Of a DNA stretch of 26,052 nucleotides, positions 5,899 to 13,893 are shown piece after piece. The notes beneath the pieces are model-generated. The model had not been told where the DNA came from and made no database searches. It saw only the letters and a program-made list of their open reading frames with translations. Both the position numbers and the translations under genes were made by a program. Position 1 is the stretch's first letter; each line of letters opens with the position of its first letter. This DNA comes from a virus, in IMG/VR virus record IMGVR_UViG_3300034980_000423, positions 1 to 26,052 of that record; one strand, written 5' to 3'.

Positions 5899-6560
5899 GC
5901 ACGCCACCACAGCACACACGGCAGGACATCAGAGAGGTCCTTGGCGCGGCGGCTGTGATGAAAGGGGGCACTGAGCACCACATGAACACCGTTGACGAGC
6001 TTCATCAGGACGCAATGGACGCTGCGGAGCGGGCCTCTGTAGCTGGCAAGCAAGGCGACCGTCCTGCTTATGATGCGCACATGGCAGAGGCTGCTGATCT
6101 TGAGGCTCGCGCAGCCATGAGCCTCCTTACGAGACTGGATGCAGAGCCAACCCGCTCAATCCTCTTTCGCAGTGCGGCCACCCTCTCGCTAGACGTTGGA
6201 GACCTTCAGCAAGCCGAGCGACTCGTTCACGCTGGCCTCTTCGGCGAGTTGGTTCCGCCCCAGCTTCAAGAGGAGCTCCGTGAGGTCCTTGGCAATATCA
6301 GCTTGGCCCGACACCTGAGTGATCAAGGACGCGCGCAGGGCTGCGATGTCGGATCGGCGGCGCAATTGATCAAGCCACCACAGCACACACGGCAGGACAT
6401 CAGAGCAGCTCTCGAGCGCGGGGATCGGGTCTACTGTCGACGCGGGCGCGTGTCGCAGGCATGGCCAGGTGAGGAGGCGCTATCGGTGGACGTTGGGCGC
6501 GTGGCTCTTCGAGACGATGACCTACAGACGATCAAGATCGAGGGGGTGGAGCGTGGGTAG
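5895..6560 (+). CDS. Chimeric protein: bacterial-type helical domain embedded between duplicated segments
   Basis: ATG at 5895, 221 residues. Residues 4-13 and 161-170 are identical (P-P-Q-H-T-R-Q-D-I-R), encoded by an exact 32-bp DNA repeat. Between them, about residues 31-144 resemble a conserved stand-alone bacterial protein of unknown function that I recall from memory, with E-P-T-R-S-I-L-F-R-S-A-A near 84-95, L-S-L-D-V-G-D-L-Q-Q-A-E-R-L and E-E-L-R-E-V-L near the end. It is all-helical and TPR-like. The C-terminal 60 residues (R-G-D-R-V-Y-C-R-R-G-R-V) look like an original small phage protein. Read simply, a host-type domain has inserted in frame into a short phage gene. Function is unknown. 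The next small gene starts inside its end. Confidence 0.7.
   Translation: MSTPPQHTRQDIREVLGAAAVMKGGTEHHMNTVDELHQDAMDAAERASVAGKQGDRPAYDAHMAEAADLEARAAMSLLTRLDAEPTRSILFRSAATLSLDVGDLQQAERLVHAGLFGELVPPQLQEELREVLGNISLARHLSDQGRAQGCDVGSAAQLIKPPQHTRQDIRAALERGDRVYCRRGRVSQAWPGEEALSVDVGRVALRDDDLQTIKIEGVERG
5903..6405 (+). repeat. Exact 32-bp in-frame direct repeat (5903-5934 and 6374-6405)
   Basis: The 32 bases at 5903-5934 recur without mismatch at 6374-6405, offset by 471 bp (157 codons), so both are read in the same frame. A second, 12-bp repeat GAGGTCCTTGGC occurs at 5934-5945, directly after the first copy, and at 6282-6293. The pair brackets the bacterial-type domain of this gene and could be the footprint of a duplication-mediated insertion. 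Confidence 0.9.
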
Positions 6561-6726
6561 CGTCAAGGTCAAGTGCCCAAGCTGTGAGGGGATCAACATC
6601 TTGGGGCGGCAGGAATACCTGCGGGAGTTCAGGCGTGGGCTGTTCCGCTGCGGGTATGCCGTGGCAGGTGGTGGGCTCTGCCCGGTGCCGTTGCGTGATC
6701 TGGTGCGGTATGTGGGGCGGCTATGA
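6553..6726 (+). CDS. Small zinc-knuckle-like protein (57 aa)
   Basis: GTG at 6553 overlaps the end of the preceding gene by eight bases, and the upstream GAGGGGGTGGAG is a good ribosome-binding site. The 57-residue product starts V-K-V-K-C-P-S-C-E-G, and later has F-R-C-G-Y and G-L-C-P-V, so four cysteines could bind one zinc. The middle is basic (R-E-F-R-R-G-L-F-R). This fits a small nucleic-acid-binding zinc ribbon, but no specific family is recognised. It lies directly upstream of the terminase genes. Confidence 0.6.
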   Translation: MGSVKVKCPSCEGINILGRQEYLREFRRGLFRCGYAVAGGGLCPVPLRDLVRYVGRL

Positions 6727-6764
6727 TGAGGGGTGGAACACGATCGCACGGGGTAGGGTGAGGT

Positions 6765-7244
6765 ATGAAACCATATCCACAGGAGACGCGGGATCGGTGT
6801 CTGGGGGCGCTGATGGCGTCTGCTGTGCTGGTTGATGGGGAGTGGAGGCCGTGCTTCGCAGCAGTCGGGAAGGAGGAGGGGATCTCGCATCAGACCATGC
6901 GCAGGTGGTGGCGCGAGAGGGACCATGAGAGGGACGTGGCCCTTCGTGGCGCCTCCACGCGCGCGCGCGAAACCGTCGAAGCCGAGGGCGCCGAGGATTG
7001 GACCCGGGGCGCGTGGGTAAAGCTCCGCGATCTCGTTGACAGGGTCATTACCTTCGACGAGGAATCCGACGAGCCGATCGTGATGACCCACCAAGATCGG
7101 GCCCACCTGTCCCGGGCTGCGAAGCTGGTGGCCGAGACATTGCCCGCAGTTGAGGCGGCGCTGTCTGATGAGGGTGACGCCATGAGCCCCAACGAGAGGA
7201 TCCGGCGCGGTCGACTGGCTCTGAAGAGAACGGGGATCGGGTGA
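6765..7244 (+). CDS. terS: Terminase small subunit (putative)
   Basis: ATG at 6765 with GGGTGAGG upstream; 159 residues. A helix-turn-helix is visible around G-I-S-H-Q-T-M-R-R-W-W-R-E-R (residues 39-52), as expected for the DNA-recognition domain. The rest is helical and charged, suitable for oligomer formation. Its stop overlaps the GTG of the large terminase (GTGA at 7241-7244), and this position defines the call more than sequence does. It would recognise the packaging site and regulate the motor. A general DNA-binding regulator is the alternative. Confidence 0.75.
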   Translation: MKPYPQETRDRCLGALMASAVLVDGEWRPCFAAVGKEEGISHQTMRRWWRERDHERDVALRGASTRARETVEAEGAEDWTRGAWVKLRDLVDRVITFDEESDEPIVMTHQDRAHLSRAAKLVAETLPAVEAALSDEGDAMSPNERIRRGRLALKRTGIG

Positions 7245-8866
7245 CTGTCTCGCGCGATCTCTTCGAACGGCTGGGCGCCCTTCCAGCGTCCGATCAGCGT
7301 GACGCCATGTATGCTGTGTGTCGCGATGATCTGGCCGTCTTCTGCGCGTACTACTTCCCCGAGCGCTTCTCTTCGCCGTTCAACCTGATGCACCTGGACT
7401 TTCTCGAACGCGGGAAGGCCCCATGGGGTGAGCGTGCGAGGCAGGCAAAGATCGCAGACGCGGCGCCCCGGGGCGGCGCGAAGTCCACGATCGAGAGCTT
7501 CGCAAGCCTTGCCCATGACGCGGTGTACGGCCTCGAGCTGTACACCACGGTCATCAGCACGACCTACGATCTAAGCGAAGACCTGGTGAAGGACTTGCAC
7601 GCGGTCTTTACCGATCCCGAGGGATACGCCGAGCTCCACGCGGACTACGGGCCGATCCGTGTCACCGGATCCAAGACGGACTTTGTGGTCCACATTCCAG
7701 GACAGGACGCGCGGGGGGCGCGGTTCAAGGCTTTCAGCTTCGGTGGCTCCATCCGTGGCACGAAGCACAAGGGGGTGCGACCGTCGAAGGTAGTGATCGA
7801 CGACGGTGAGCACCCGGAGAAGGTACGAAGCCCAGGCCAGCGCGCCAAGACTTGGGATTACCTGACGAAGGACATTCTCAAGGCGGGCGCGCGCCATACA
7901 GTGTTCCGCGTGGTCGGAACCGTGCTTCACCCTGCCTCGATGCTGGCCGATCTCCTCAAGTCGCCAGCCTGGCGATCTACCCGGTGGCGATCGATCATCG
8001 AGTGGCCCGATCGAATGGACTTGTGGCAAGACTGCCGCAGGATTTGGGCCGACCTCACCGACGAGGATCGCGAAGAGACCGCGCGCACGTTCTACAGGCG
8101 GCACCGTGCGGACATGGACGCGGGCGCGGTGGTGCTCTGGCCCGAAGAGGAGCCGCTGTATGACCTGATGGTGCTCCTGTGGTCCGATGGCGCGGCCAGC
8201 TTCAACAGCGAAAAGCAGAACGAGCCCCGCGACCCGACCCGCCAGCTATTCGACGTGGATGGGTTCCAGCAGTGCAAATGGGATGGACTGAGCACGATCA
8301 CGACTGCAGAGGGGCGCGTGGTCAACCTGCGCGCGTGCAAGGTTCGGATCTGGCTTGACCCACGGGCATCAGATGAGATCGAGCGCAACGATTACGCCGC
8401 CATCGCGGTGGTTGTCGAGGATCCGCACGGGTACCGCTTCGTCATTATGTGCCAGATGAGGCGCAGCACCCCAGCACAGCAACGCGCGGATGTGTGGGCG
8501 GTGTGGCAGCGGTTCCACCACCTGGATGACGTTCGCGTGGGCTACGAAGACAACGGCTTCCAGGCGTTAAACGATGAAGGTTTCAGCCGTGACAAATCAG
8601 AGCGGCGCCGAGCTCAGAAGCCGTGGAAGCTCCCGCTGAAGGGCTACACGTCAACGGTCAACAAGGACGATCGGATCGCAGCGCTCGAACCGGATGTCAT
8701 CAACGGGTGGATCCAGTTTGACGAAGCACTGCCCCCCGAGGTGACCGATCAATTTCGGGACTTCCCCGGAGGCGCCCACGATGACGGGCCCGATGCGATC
8801 GAGCGTGCGCGGTGGCTTCTGTCGGGTCAGATGGGTATTCTTACGATCTCAGGTCTCGGAGGCTGA
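7241..8866 (+). CDS. terL: Terminase large subunit
   Basis: GTG at 7241 coupled to the small subunit; 541 residues. Walker A-type A-P-R-G-G-A-K-S-T is at 75-83 and Walker B V-V-I-D-D at 184-188, followed by G-E-H-P-E. The C-terminal RNase H-fold nuclease shows W-L-D-P (D373), G-Y-E-D-N (E436, D437) and A-H-D-D-G-P-D-A (D514, D515, D518). Length and motif order match TerL proteins, which pump DNA through the portal and cut concatemers. The large TerL plus the gp7/gpF-like gene downstream suggest a headful or related packaging scheme, but this cannot be decided here. Confidence 0.95.
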   Translation: MTVSRDLFERLGALPASDQRDAMYAVCRDDLAVFCAYYFPERFSSPFNLMHLDFLERGKAPWGERARQAKIADAAPRGGAKSTIESFASLAHDAVYGLELYTTVISTTYDLSEDLVKDLHAVFTDPEGYAELHADYGPIRVTGSKTDFVVHIPGQDARGARFKAFSFGGSIRGTKHKGVRPSKVVIDDGEHPEKVRSPGQRAKTWDYLTKDILKAGARHTVFRVVGTVLHPASMLADLLKSPAWRSTRWRSIIEWPDRMDLWQDCRRIWADLTDEDREETARTFYRRHRADMDAGAVVLWPEEEPLYDLMVLLWSDGAASFNSEKQNEPRDPTRQLFDVDGFQQCKWDGLSTITTAEGRVVNLRACKVRIWLDPRASDEIERNDYAAIAVVVEDPHGYRFVIMCQMRRSTPAQQRADVWAVWQRFHHLDDVRVGYEDNGFQALNDEGFSRDKSERRRAQKPWKLPLKGYTSTVNKDDRIAALEPDVINGWIQFDEALPPEVTDQFRDFPGGAHDDGPDAIERARWLLSGQMGILTISGLGG

Positions 8867-8869
8867 ACC

Positions 8870-10288
8870 ATGCCCACCAATGCACAAGGGCGCCGTGTTC
8901 GCTCACTCACCGGAGTCAACAACCTCGACAGTGGAGAGGGGGCGTACACCTGGCCAACCACGCAAGGCGAGTGGATCGCGCATTACGAGCGGCTCCACGC
9001 GGCATACCTGGGCGACCCTTACACGCTGGCCGATGTCAAGGGGTTGCACCTCTTCCGAGCGCTCGACAACAGCAACCAAACGATCGACATTACGACGCGG
9101 TTGACGCGGGATATCCAGCACGTGGTCGACGTGGACACGGCAGCGATTGCGGGTGTGGGGTTGCGGGTCGAGGGGTCTGAGGCGGCTGAGCTGTGCTGGA
9201 AGCGCACCCAGATCCCGCGCCACGTGTCGCGGTGGGCGCGGGTGTGCGCGTCGATGGGCGATCTGCACCTGGAGGCCGTTCGCCAGAGCGGAACGAAGCC
9301 GTACCAGAGCGAGATCGTAGCGTATGACCCGAGACACGTAGAACTGACGTATGACGCCCAAACAGGTCGACGCCTAGAGCGGGCGGTGATCACCGTCCCT
9401 TACTTCGACGAGGGCGACGTATCCCCAACGGGTGAGATCTCCCGGTTCGGCGCGTTGCACACCTACGTTCGCGTTCTCGATCGCGAAGAGATCGCGGTGT
9501 ACGTTGACGGTAAGCGGCAAGACGCCGAGAGCGGTCCCCACAACCTCGGCGTGGTTCCCCTCGTCCACATCCCATTCCTTCCCTACACCGAGCCAGAGCA
9601 CGGCCTGTGGGCTGCTGTGGGCCTCGAGCGACCGCTGGCGCTCCTTGATTCTCTCCTGACTCAGATCAAAGCGGTCGGCAACCGACACGCGAACCCGCTC
9701 CTTGCCATGCTCGGGGTCAAGATCGGGGACGATGCGGACGTGTTCAAGCTCGGGCGCGTGATCTCGGGCGTACCGAGCGACGGCGATGTGAAATACGTTG
9801 AGGCGACCATGGCGGGATTGTCGACGATCTTGAAGACGATCCAGGCACACCTCGACAACATCCGCGCAACCACACCCGAATTCATCTTCACCGAGGGCGG
9901 CGCGGCTGAGAGCGGCCTGTCTCGCAGTTATCGGGCCTCGCTCTTCGTCTCCAAGATGGAGGACGTTCGCGCACGCTTCTATGGAGGGATCGAAGACGCG
10001 ATCGATATGTGCGTTGCCCTCGACGAAGATCGCGAGTACCGACCCGGCGAGGGGGGCACAACGGTCACAGGTGGCCCGATCCTGCCGCCGGATGTGACCT
10101 CGACTCTCGATGCTCTGCAGAAGCTCAAGGATCTCGGAGCTCTTCAGCGGATCGACGTGGTCAGGAAGGCCCAAGCGCTCGGATTCGTTGACGCTGGCTT
10201 GGATCCGGCGAAGTATGCCGCAGAAGCCGAGGATGAGCAGAGCGCCCGGGCGCTTCAGTTCTTTGGGGATCGGGGCTCTGGGGCGTAG
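8870..10288 (+). CDS. Portal protein
   Basis: ATG at 8870 with GGAGG upstream; 472 residues. Position directly after TerL and before a head morphogenesis gene, length, and the block P-E-F-I-F-T-E-G-G-A-A-E-S-G-L-S (around 337-352) with the following helical F-V-S-K-M-E-D-V-R-A-R-F segment fit SPP1 gp6-like portals. These form the dodecameric vertex ring through which DNA enters and leaves. The C-terminal part is acidic and helical (the crown region). No frameshift or truncation is visible. Confidence 0.9.
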   Translation: MPTNAQGRRVRSLTGVNNLDSGEGAYTWPTTQGEWIAHYERLHAAYLGDPYTLADVKGLHLFRALDNSNQTIDITTRLTRDIQHVVDVDTAAIAGVGLRVEGSEAAELCWKRTQIPRHVSRWARVCASMGDLHLEAVRQSGTKPYQSEIVAYDPRHVELTYDAQTGRRLERAVITVPYFDEGDVSPTGEISRFGALHTYVRVLDREEIAVYVDGKRQDAESGPHNLGVVPLVHIPFLPYTEPEHGLWAAVGLERPLALLDSLLTQIKAVGNRHANPLLAMLGVKIGDDADVFKLGRVISGVPSDGDVKYVEATMAGLSTILKTIQAHLDNIRATTPEFIFTEGGAAESGLSRSYRASLFVSKMEDVRARFYGGIEDAIDMCVALDEDREYRPGEGGTTVTGGPILPPDVTSTLDALQKLKDLGALQRIDVVRKAQALGFVDAGLDPAKYAAEAEDEQSARALQFFGDRGSGA

Positions 10289-10291
10289 CTC

Positions 10292-11362
10292 GTGACGGTG
10301 AACTCAGACATTGCCGACGAGATTGTAAAGCACAGGCTCTTCCTGCTCCGCTACGAGGGGGGCGCGGTTCGGCGTCTGCTCGAGGCTTACGACGACGTAA
10401 CCGGATCGATCTGGGCAGAGATCGACCGCCTACGCTACAAGGCGCGTGGGGTTGGGCTCACCTCTGCCGATCGTCAACGGATGCGCGACCTAAAGCGCAC
10501 CCTTGAGGTGGGCGTTCGCGTCTTTCAGCAACGAGCTGATGAGATCTTGGAAGAGTCGATCAAAGCGGCAGCGGAGGCCGAACGGCGGATCGTGGCTGCG
10601 AAGGTCTCGGATGCTCTGCCGTCATCGGTGAAGGCTGGCTTCAGCCTGGCGCCTGACGCGGATCGGCTGGTGGCGTTGGCCGATTTCGCCTCGGGTCGAC
10701 CGTGGCAGGTTCGGCTAGCGGTCGACCTGGTTGAACAGCAGATGAGGATCCAGAGCGTTCTCGACCGGGCCTCAGCGGAGGGTCTGTCGATGCCGAAGAC
10801 GGCGCGACTGCTCAAGACCGCAACAGGGATCGAGGGCACATATCGGAACCGCTACGTTGCAATCGCCCGAACTGAGGTTCAGCGGGTCGCGAACGTGGCA
10901 GCGATGCAGACCTATGACGCCAATCGGGACGTGGTGAAGGGGGTGCAATACCTCGCCACGCTGGACTCTCGAACCTGTCTCAGGTGCGCCCCGCTACACA
11001 ACAAGGTGTACCTGTACCAGGGAGACGGGCGGCTGCTGGCAGATGACGGCACAGAGGCGCCAGTGATACCGATCCACCCGCGCTGTCGGTGCTTTTACAC
11101 TCCGGTGACGAAGTCGTGGGAAGAGCTCGGGATCGACGTGGAGCCAGATCCAGATCTTGACGGTGAGCCAGCGCCGGAAATGAGCTTCCCGCAGTGGTTA
11201 AAGCGTCAGGACGAGGGCACGCAGCTCGATGTCTTCGACGGCAGCGCAAAGCGGTGGAAGGCATGGAAGACGGGCGCGGTGCCCTTCGACGAGTTCGCCA
11301 CACCGCAGAAGACGCGAACGCTCGAGGAGCTCCGCGCCACTCATTCAGGGTTCCGTGGGTAG
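10292..11362 (+). CDS. Head morphogenesis protein, SPP1 gp7 / Mu gpF-like
   Basis: GTG at 10292, 356 residues. The N-terminal half is charged and helical. The core domain has I-A-R-T-E-V-Q-R-V-A-N, then D-S-R-T-C-L-R-C (C229, C232), P-L-H-N-K-V-Y, and I-H-P-R-C-R-C (H262, C265, C267). This Cys/His set is diagnostic of the phage Mu gpF-like/SPP1 gp7 family, minor capsid proteins that bind the portal and enter the head in few copies. After the core a 90-residue acidic/aromatic tail follows. The last 18 bp overlap the end of a reverse-strand gene. Confidence 0.93.
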   Translation: MTVNSDIADEIVKHRLFLLRYEGGAVRRLLEAYDDVTGSIWAEIDRLRYKARGVGLTSADRQRMRDLKRTLEVGVRVFQQRADEILEESIKAAAEAERRIVAAKVSDALPSSVKAGFSLAPDADRLVALADFASGRPWQVRLAVDLVEQQMRIQSVLDRASAEGLSMPKTARLLKTATGIEGTYRNRYVAIARTEVQRVANVAAMQTYDANRDVVKGVQYLATLDSRTCLRCAPLHNKVYLYQGDGRLLADDGTEAPVIPIHPRCRCFYTPVTKSWEELGIDVEPDPDLDGEPAPEMSFPQWLKRQDEGTQLDVFDGSAKRWKAWKTGAVPFDEFATPQKTRTLEELRATHSGFRG

Positions 11363-11662
11363 CGCCCCGAGTGCCTTGACTGCCCCGGGGCGGTTCCGCC
11401 CTGACCTCTCGTCAGCGAGCATCGTTGCCCGTTCAGCGACTGCCAGCGTGGGCGCGATCTCTCGGATGGCGCCCACGGGCAGCTTCCCCGGATCGACGGT
11501 CGGCGTCGGCGGGTCTGGACGAAGGGCGGCGGCGGCGGCTTGCCCCCCGAGGGTCGCGAACCTCTCCCGCGCGATGTCCGCGCAGCCGTGCTGCTCGATG
11601 GTGCGCCCCTCGTCGTCGAGGATGAGCCACCGCAGATAGGCGGGTTGATGTGTGAGCTGCAT
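11345..11662 (-). CDS. Reverse-strand accessory gene, hypothetical (105 aa)
   Basis: Reads against the head operon. ATG at 11662 (reverse strand) is preceded by GGGAG seven bases upstream, an appropriate ribosome-binding site. The product begins M-Q-L-T-H-Q-P-A-Y-L-R-W-L-I-L-D-D-E-G-R, then has an alanine/proline-rich linker and a helical, basic C-terminus. No convincing forward gene covers 11363-11662, which supports coding on this strand. Its 3' end overlaps the head morphogenesis gene by 18 bp (convergent). It shares an operator-like divergent region with the scaffold gene. It may be a moron expressed independently of the late genes. Function is not recognised. Confidence 0.6.
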   Translation of the reverse strand: MQLTHQPAYLRWLILDDEGRTIEQHGCADIARERFATLGGQAAAAALRPDPPTPTVDPGKLPVGAIREIAPTLAVAERATMLADERSGRNRPGAVKALGALPTEP

Positions 11663-11672
11663 TCGTTACTCC

Positions 11673-11720
11673 CGAACGTGATCAGTTTACACGTTCGACA
11701 TATCAGAAACGTGTGATACC
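11673..11720. promoter_or_regulatory. Operator-like inverted repeats in divergent intergenic region
   Basis: CGAACGTG (11673-11680) and CACGTTCG (11690-11697) form a perfect 8-bp inverted repeat with a 9-bp spacer. A third half-site AACGTG lies at 11708-11713, so ACACGTT (11689-11695) and AACGTGT (11708-11714) also form a 7-bp inverted repeat. The stretch is AT-richer than its surroundings and lies between the reverse-strand gene (start 11662) and the scaffold gene (start 11782). This looks like a dimeric-regulator binding region with divergent promoters. Promoter hexamers are not clear. Confidence 0.55.
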
Positions 11721-11781
11721 CTTTGCCCCATAGCGTCAATCCAACGCGCAGCCGGCGGTCAACGGGCTCAGGGAATACGAC

Positions 11782-12375
11782 GTGGACGAAACGAGCCCGA
11801 TCCTTGACAGCACAGATGGAACCACAACCGGCGACAAGCCGAAGACGGTACCGCTCGCGGCCCTGGAGGCCGAACGGCGGAAGCGTCAAGATCTCGCGGC
11901 CCAACTCGCAGAGATCGAGAGGAAGCGGCAAGAACGGGAGGCGGCAGAGGCGGCAGAGCGCGGCGAGTTCGAGCGGCTCTATCAGAGCACATCTGCCGAA
12001 CTCGAAGCCGCCAAAGCGCGCACCATGGAACTCGAGCAGCGGGAACAGGAGCGGATCGAAGCCGTCAAGGCAGACAACGATCAAGCCCTCGCCCAGCTTC
12101 CAGAGCACCTGCAGGCGCTGGTCCCTGCAAACCTCGATCCCTTCCAGGCCCAGCGGCAGATCGCGAAGCTCCAAGCCCTCGCAACCGACGCCGAACGGCG
12201 CCCCGCAGGCACCCGACGCCCCACCGGCTCGAAGCCTGGAGATATCGACCCTCCCCCGGAGTGCATCGCATCAGCGAAGCACCACGGGCGCGACCCGAAG
12301 ACGTGGTTCCCCATCTGGCTGAAGACCAGCGCGGGCACGCGCTGGAAAGCCTCACAGACTTCAATACCAACCTGA
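11782..12375 (+). CDS. Capsid scaffold protein (putative)
   Basis: GTG at 11782 with AGGGAA six bases upstream; 197 residues. Residues about 25-105 are a long charged coiled-coil (A-A-L-E-A-E-R-R-K-R-Q and E-L-E-Q-R-E-Q-E-R-I-E), followed by a proline-rich, basic C-terminal region. Position between the head morphogenesis protein and capsid genes and the coiled-coil composition are typical of siphovirus scaffolds, which template capsid assembly and then leave. A forward promoter is likely in the upstream 119-bp gap. No protease domain is seen. Confidence 0.75.
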   Translation: MDETSPILDSTDGTTTGDKPKTVPLAALEAERRKRQDLAAQLAEIERKRQEREAAEAAERGEFERLYQSTSAELEAAKARTMELEQREQERIEAVKADNDQALAQLPEHLQALVPANLDPFQAQRQIAKLQALATDAERRPAGTRRPTGSKPGDIDPPPECIASAKHHGRDPKTWFPIWLKTSAGTRWKASQTSIPT

Positions 12376-12378
12376 CGC

Positions 12379-12393
12379 GCCCCGATTCGGGGC
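12379..12393 (+). terminator. Short GC hairpin after scaffold gene
   Basis: GCCCCG (12379-12384) and CGGGGC (12388-12393) pair around an ATT loop three bases after the scaffold stop. There is no T-run, so it may only attenuate transcription or stabilise the mRNA end between scaffold and capsid genes. Confidence 0.4.
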
Positions 12394-12420
12394 ACACCTC
12401 CACACAGAGGACATGCCCCC

Positions 12421-12849
12421 ATGGCCCAGCCCTATGGCTACCGACGCGGCGCCCAGCTCTTCGTTGAACTGCCCCTTGACTCTACCAGCGCGGCTATCAC
12501 GGCTGACGCAACCGCTATCACCGACACCGACGCAACCGCCGGGTTCTTCAAGGAAGTCGACGCGGCTGCGGAGCGCCTTGTAGGCTGGTCTGCCTCGAAG
12601 GTCTCGAGCCCGAGCACTGACGGTGACCTGAGTGTGAAGGTCGATATCAGCGCGTCCAGCGTGTACGAGTTCCCGCCCGATGCGGGCACGGTCACGTATG
12701 ATCTCGTCGGGAAGACTTGCGACATCGGCGCCAATGGTCAGTCCATCGACATCAACGGCAGCACGAGCGACGATGTCCGAATCGTTGACGTGGACACCAC
12801 CGCCAACACCTGTTTCGTTCAGCTCCTTGCCGGCGTTGACGGCGTCTGA
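12421..12849 (+). CDS. Candidate capsid decoration / head structural protein
   Basis: ATG at 12421, 142 residues, with GAGG about ten bases upstream. Composition is beta-rich and acidic with many Asp/Thr/Ala residues. There is no coiled coil or membrane segment. The C-terminal half has V-G-K-T-C-D-I-G-A-N-G-Q and R-I-V-D-V-D-T blocks. A small beta-rich protein between scaffold and major capsid protein is the usual place for a head-decoration protein, which is the basis of the call. Sequence alone does not prove it. Confidence 0.55.
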   Translation: MAQPYGYRRGAQLFVELPLDSTSAAITADATAITDTDATAGFFKEVDAAAERLVGWSASKVSSPSTDGDLSVKVDISASSVYEFPPDAGTVTYDLVGKTCDIGANGQSIDINGSTSDDVRIVDVDTTANTCFVQLLAGVDGV

Positions 12850-12875
12850 ATCACCTGAGTTTTTGAGAGGTTCCA

Positions 12876-13871
12876 ATGTCAATGGACATTTCCCAAGTTC
12901 CCGAGCTGGTTGACAACACCGGCTATCCCCTGCTTATCGAGGGATATGACAGCGTCCCGCTGGTGTACCCCCTTGTCGCTGACGTTCGACCGGTTGACGG
13001 CGACACGTTGTACGGCACAAAGGGCAGCGTGATTACCGGCATGGGCGAGCTCAAGCCCCGGCTTGACGGCGCCGAGTTCGAGCGGGATCAGTTCCGCAGC
13101 GGGCCTACCTGGTACATGAAGACCCACCAGTGGGGATCGGCCTTCGAGATCCCCGATCGGATGCTGAAGGCAACCGATGCAGCGGCCCGCGTTGAGGGCT
13201 TGATCCGCTCTCAGGTGGCGTCCTGGGGACGTTCCACTGCAATGAAGAAGGATCGGTGGTTCGCTGATTTCCTTCAGCAGGGCACCCTGACCGCAGGAAA
13301 CGCGGCGTACTTTGACGGATCGTTCCCCAACAACGACGATCCGAACCCGAAGTTCGTTTATGACGGTCTCCCGCTCTTCGACACCGCGCACACCATCACG
13401 ATCGGGTCGAGCACCTACGCGAACCACGCGGTGAGCTCGTCGCTGACAAAGGCCAACCTGGAGACCGCCGTTCGGACGTGCGAGACAACCAACGCGGTCG
13501 ACGAGCGCGGAGAGGGAATCCTGGTCAACATCGATCGGCTCATGGTGCCTCCCGCCTTGCGTGAGACTGCCCTCACGATCGTCGGCTCTGAGCTGCTCCC
13601 CGGTAGCGCCAACAACGACATCAACACGGCGCGCGGATCGGTGCAGGTCATCGTCAACCGCTGGCTTGATGACGCGGCGTCTGCCTCTGCGTGGTGGCTC
13701 TTCGACAGCGGCATGGGCTCGATCAAGGTCTTCGACAGTGGCCAGCCTGTGATCGTCACAACCCACATCCCAGAGCGGAACGTGACCCTTGTGACGGCTG
13801 AAACCTACTTTGGTGTGGTTGCTGCTCAGGCATTCCGGGGCACCTACTGTGCCAATAAGGCTGCATCCTGA
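12876..13871 (+). CDS. Major capsid protein (HK97-fold, gpT-like)
   Basis: ATG at 12876 with GAGAGG upstream; 331 residues. The central block Y-D-G-L-P-L-F-D-T-A-H-T-I and the following S-L-T-K-A-N-L-E-T-A and L-M-V-P-P-A-L-R-E-T-A resemble Mu gpT-type major capsid subunits, and the size fits. It is the expected gene after scaffold and decoration. No protease-processing site is recognised. The N-terminus is not an obvious delta domain, consistent with use of a separate scaffold. Confidence 0.88.
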   Translation: MSMDISQVPELVDNTGYPLLIEGYDSVPLVYPLVADVRPVDGDTLYGTKGSVITGMGELKPRLDGAEFERDQFRSGPTWYMKTHQWGSAFEIPDRMLKATDAAARVEGLIRSQVASWGRSTAMKKDRWFADFLQQGTLTAGNAAYFDGSFPNNDDPNPKFVYDGLPLFDTAHTITIGSSTYANHAVSSSLTKANLETAVRTCETTNAVDERGEGILVNIDRLMVPPALRETALTIVGSELLPGSANNDINTARGSVQVIVNRWLDDAASASAWWLFDSGMGSIKVFDSGQPVIVTTHIPERNVTLVTAETYFGVVAAQAFRGTYCANKAAS

Positions 13872-13893
13872 CGCGCTGATCTGAGGGGGCCCC

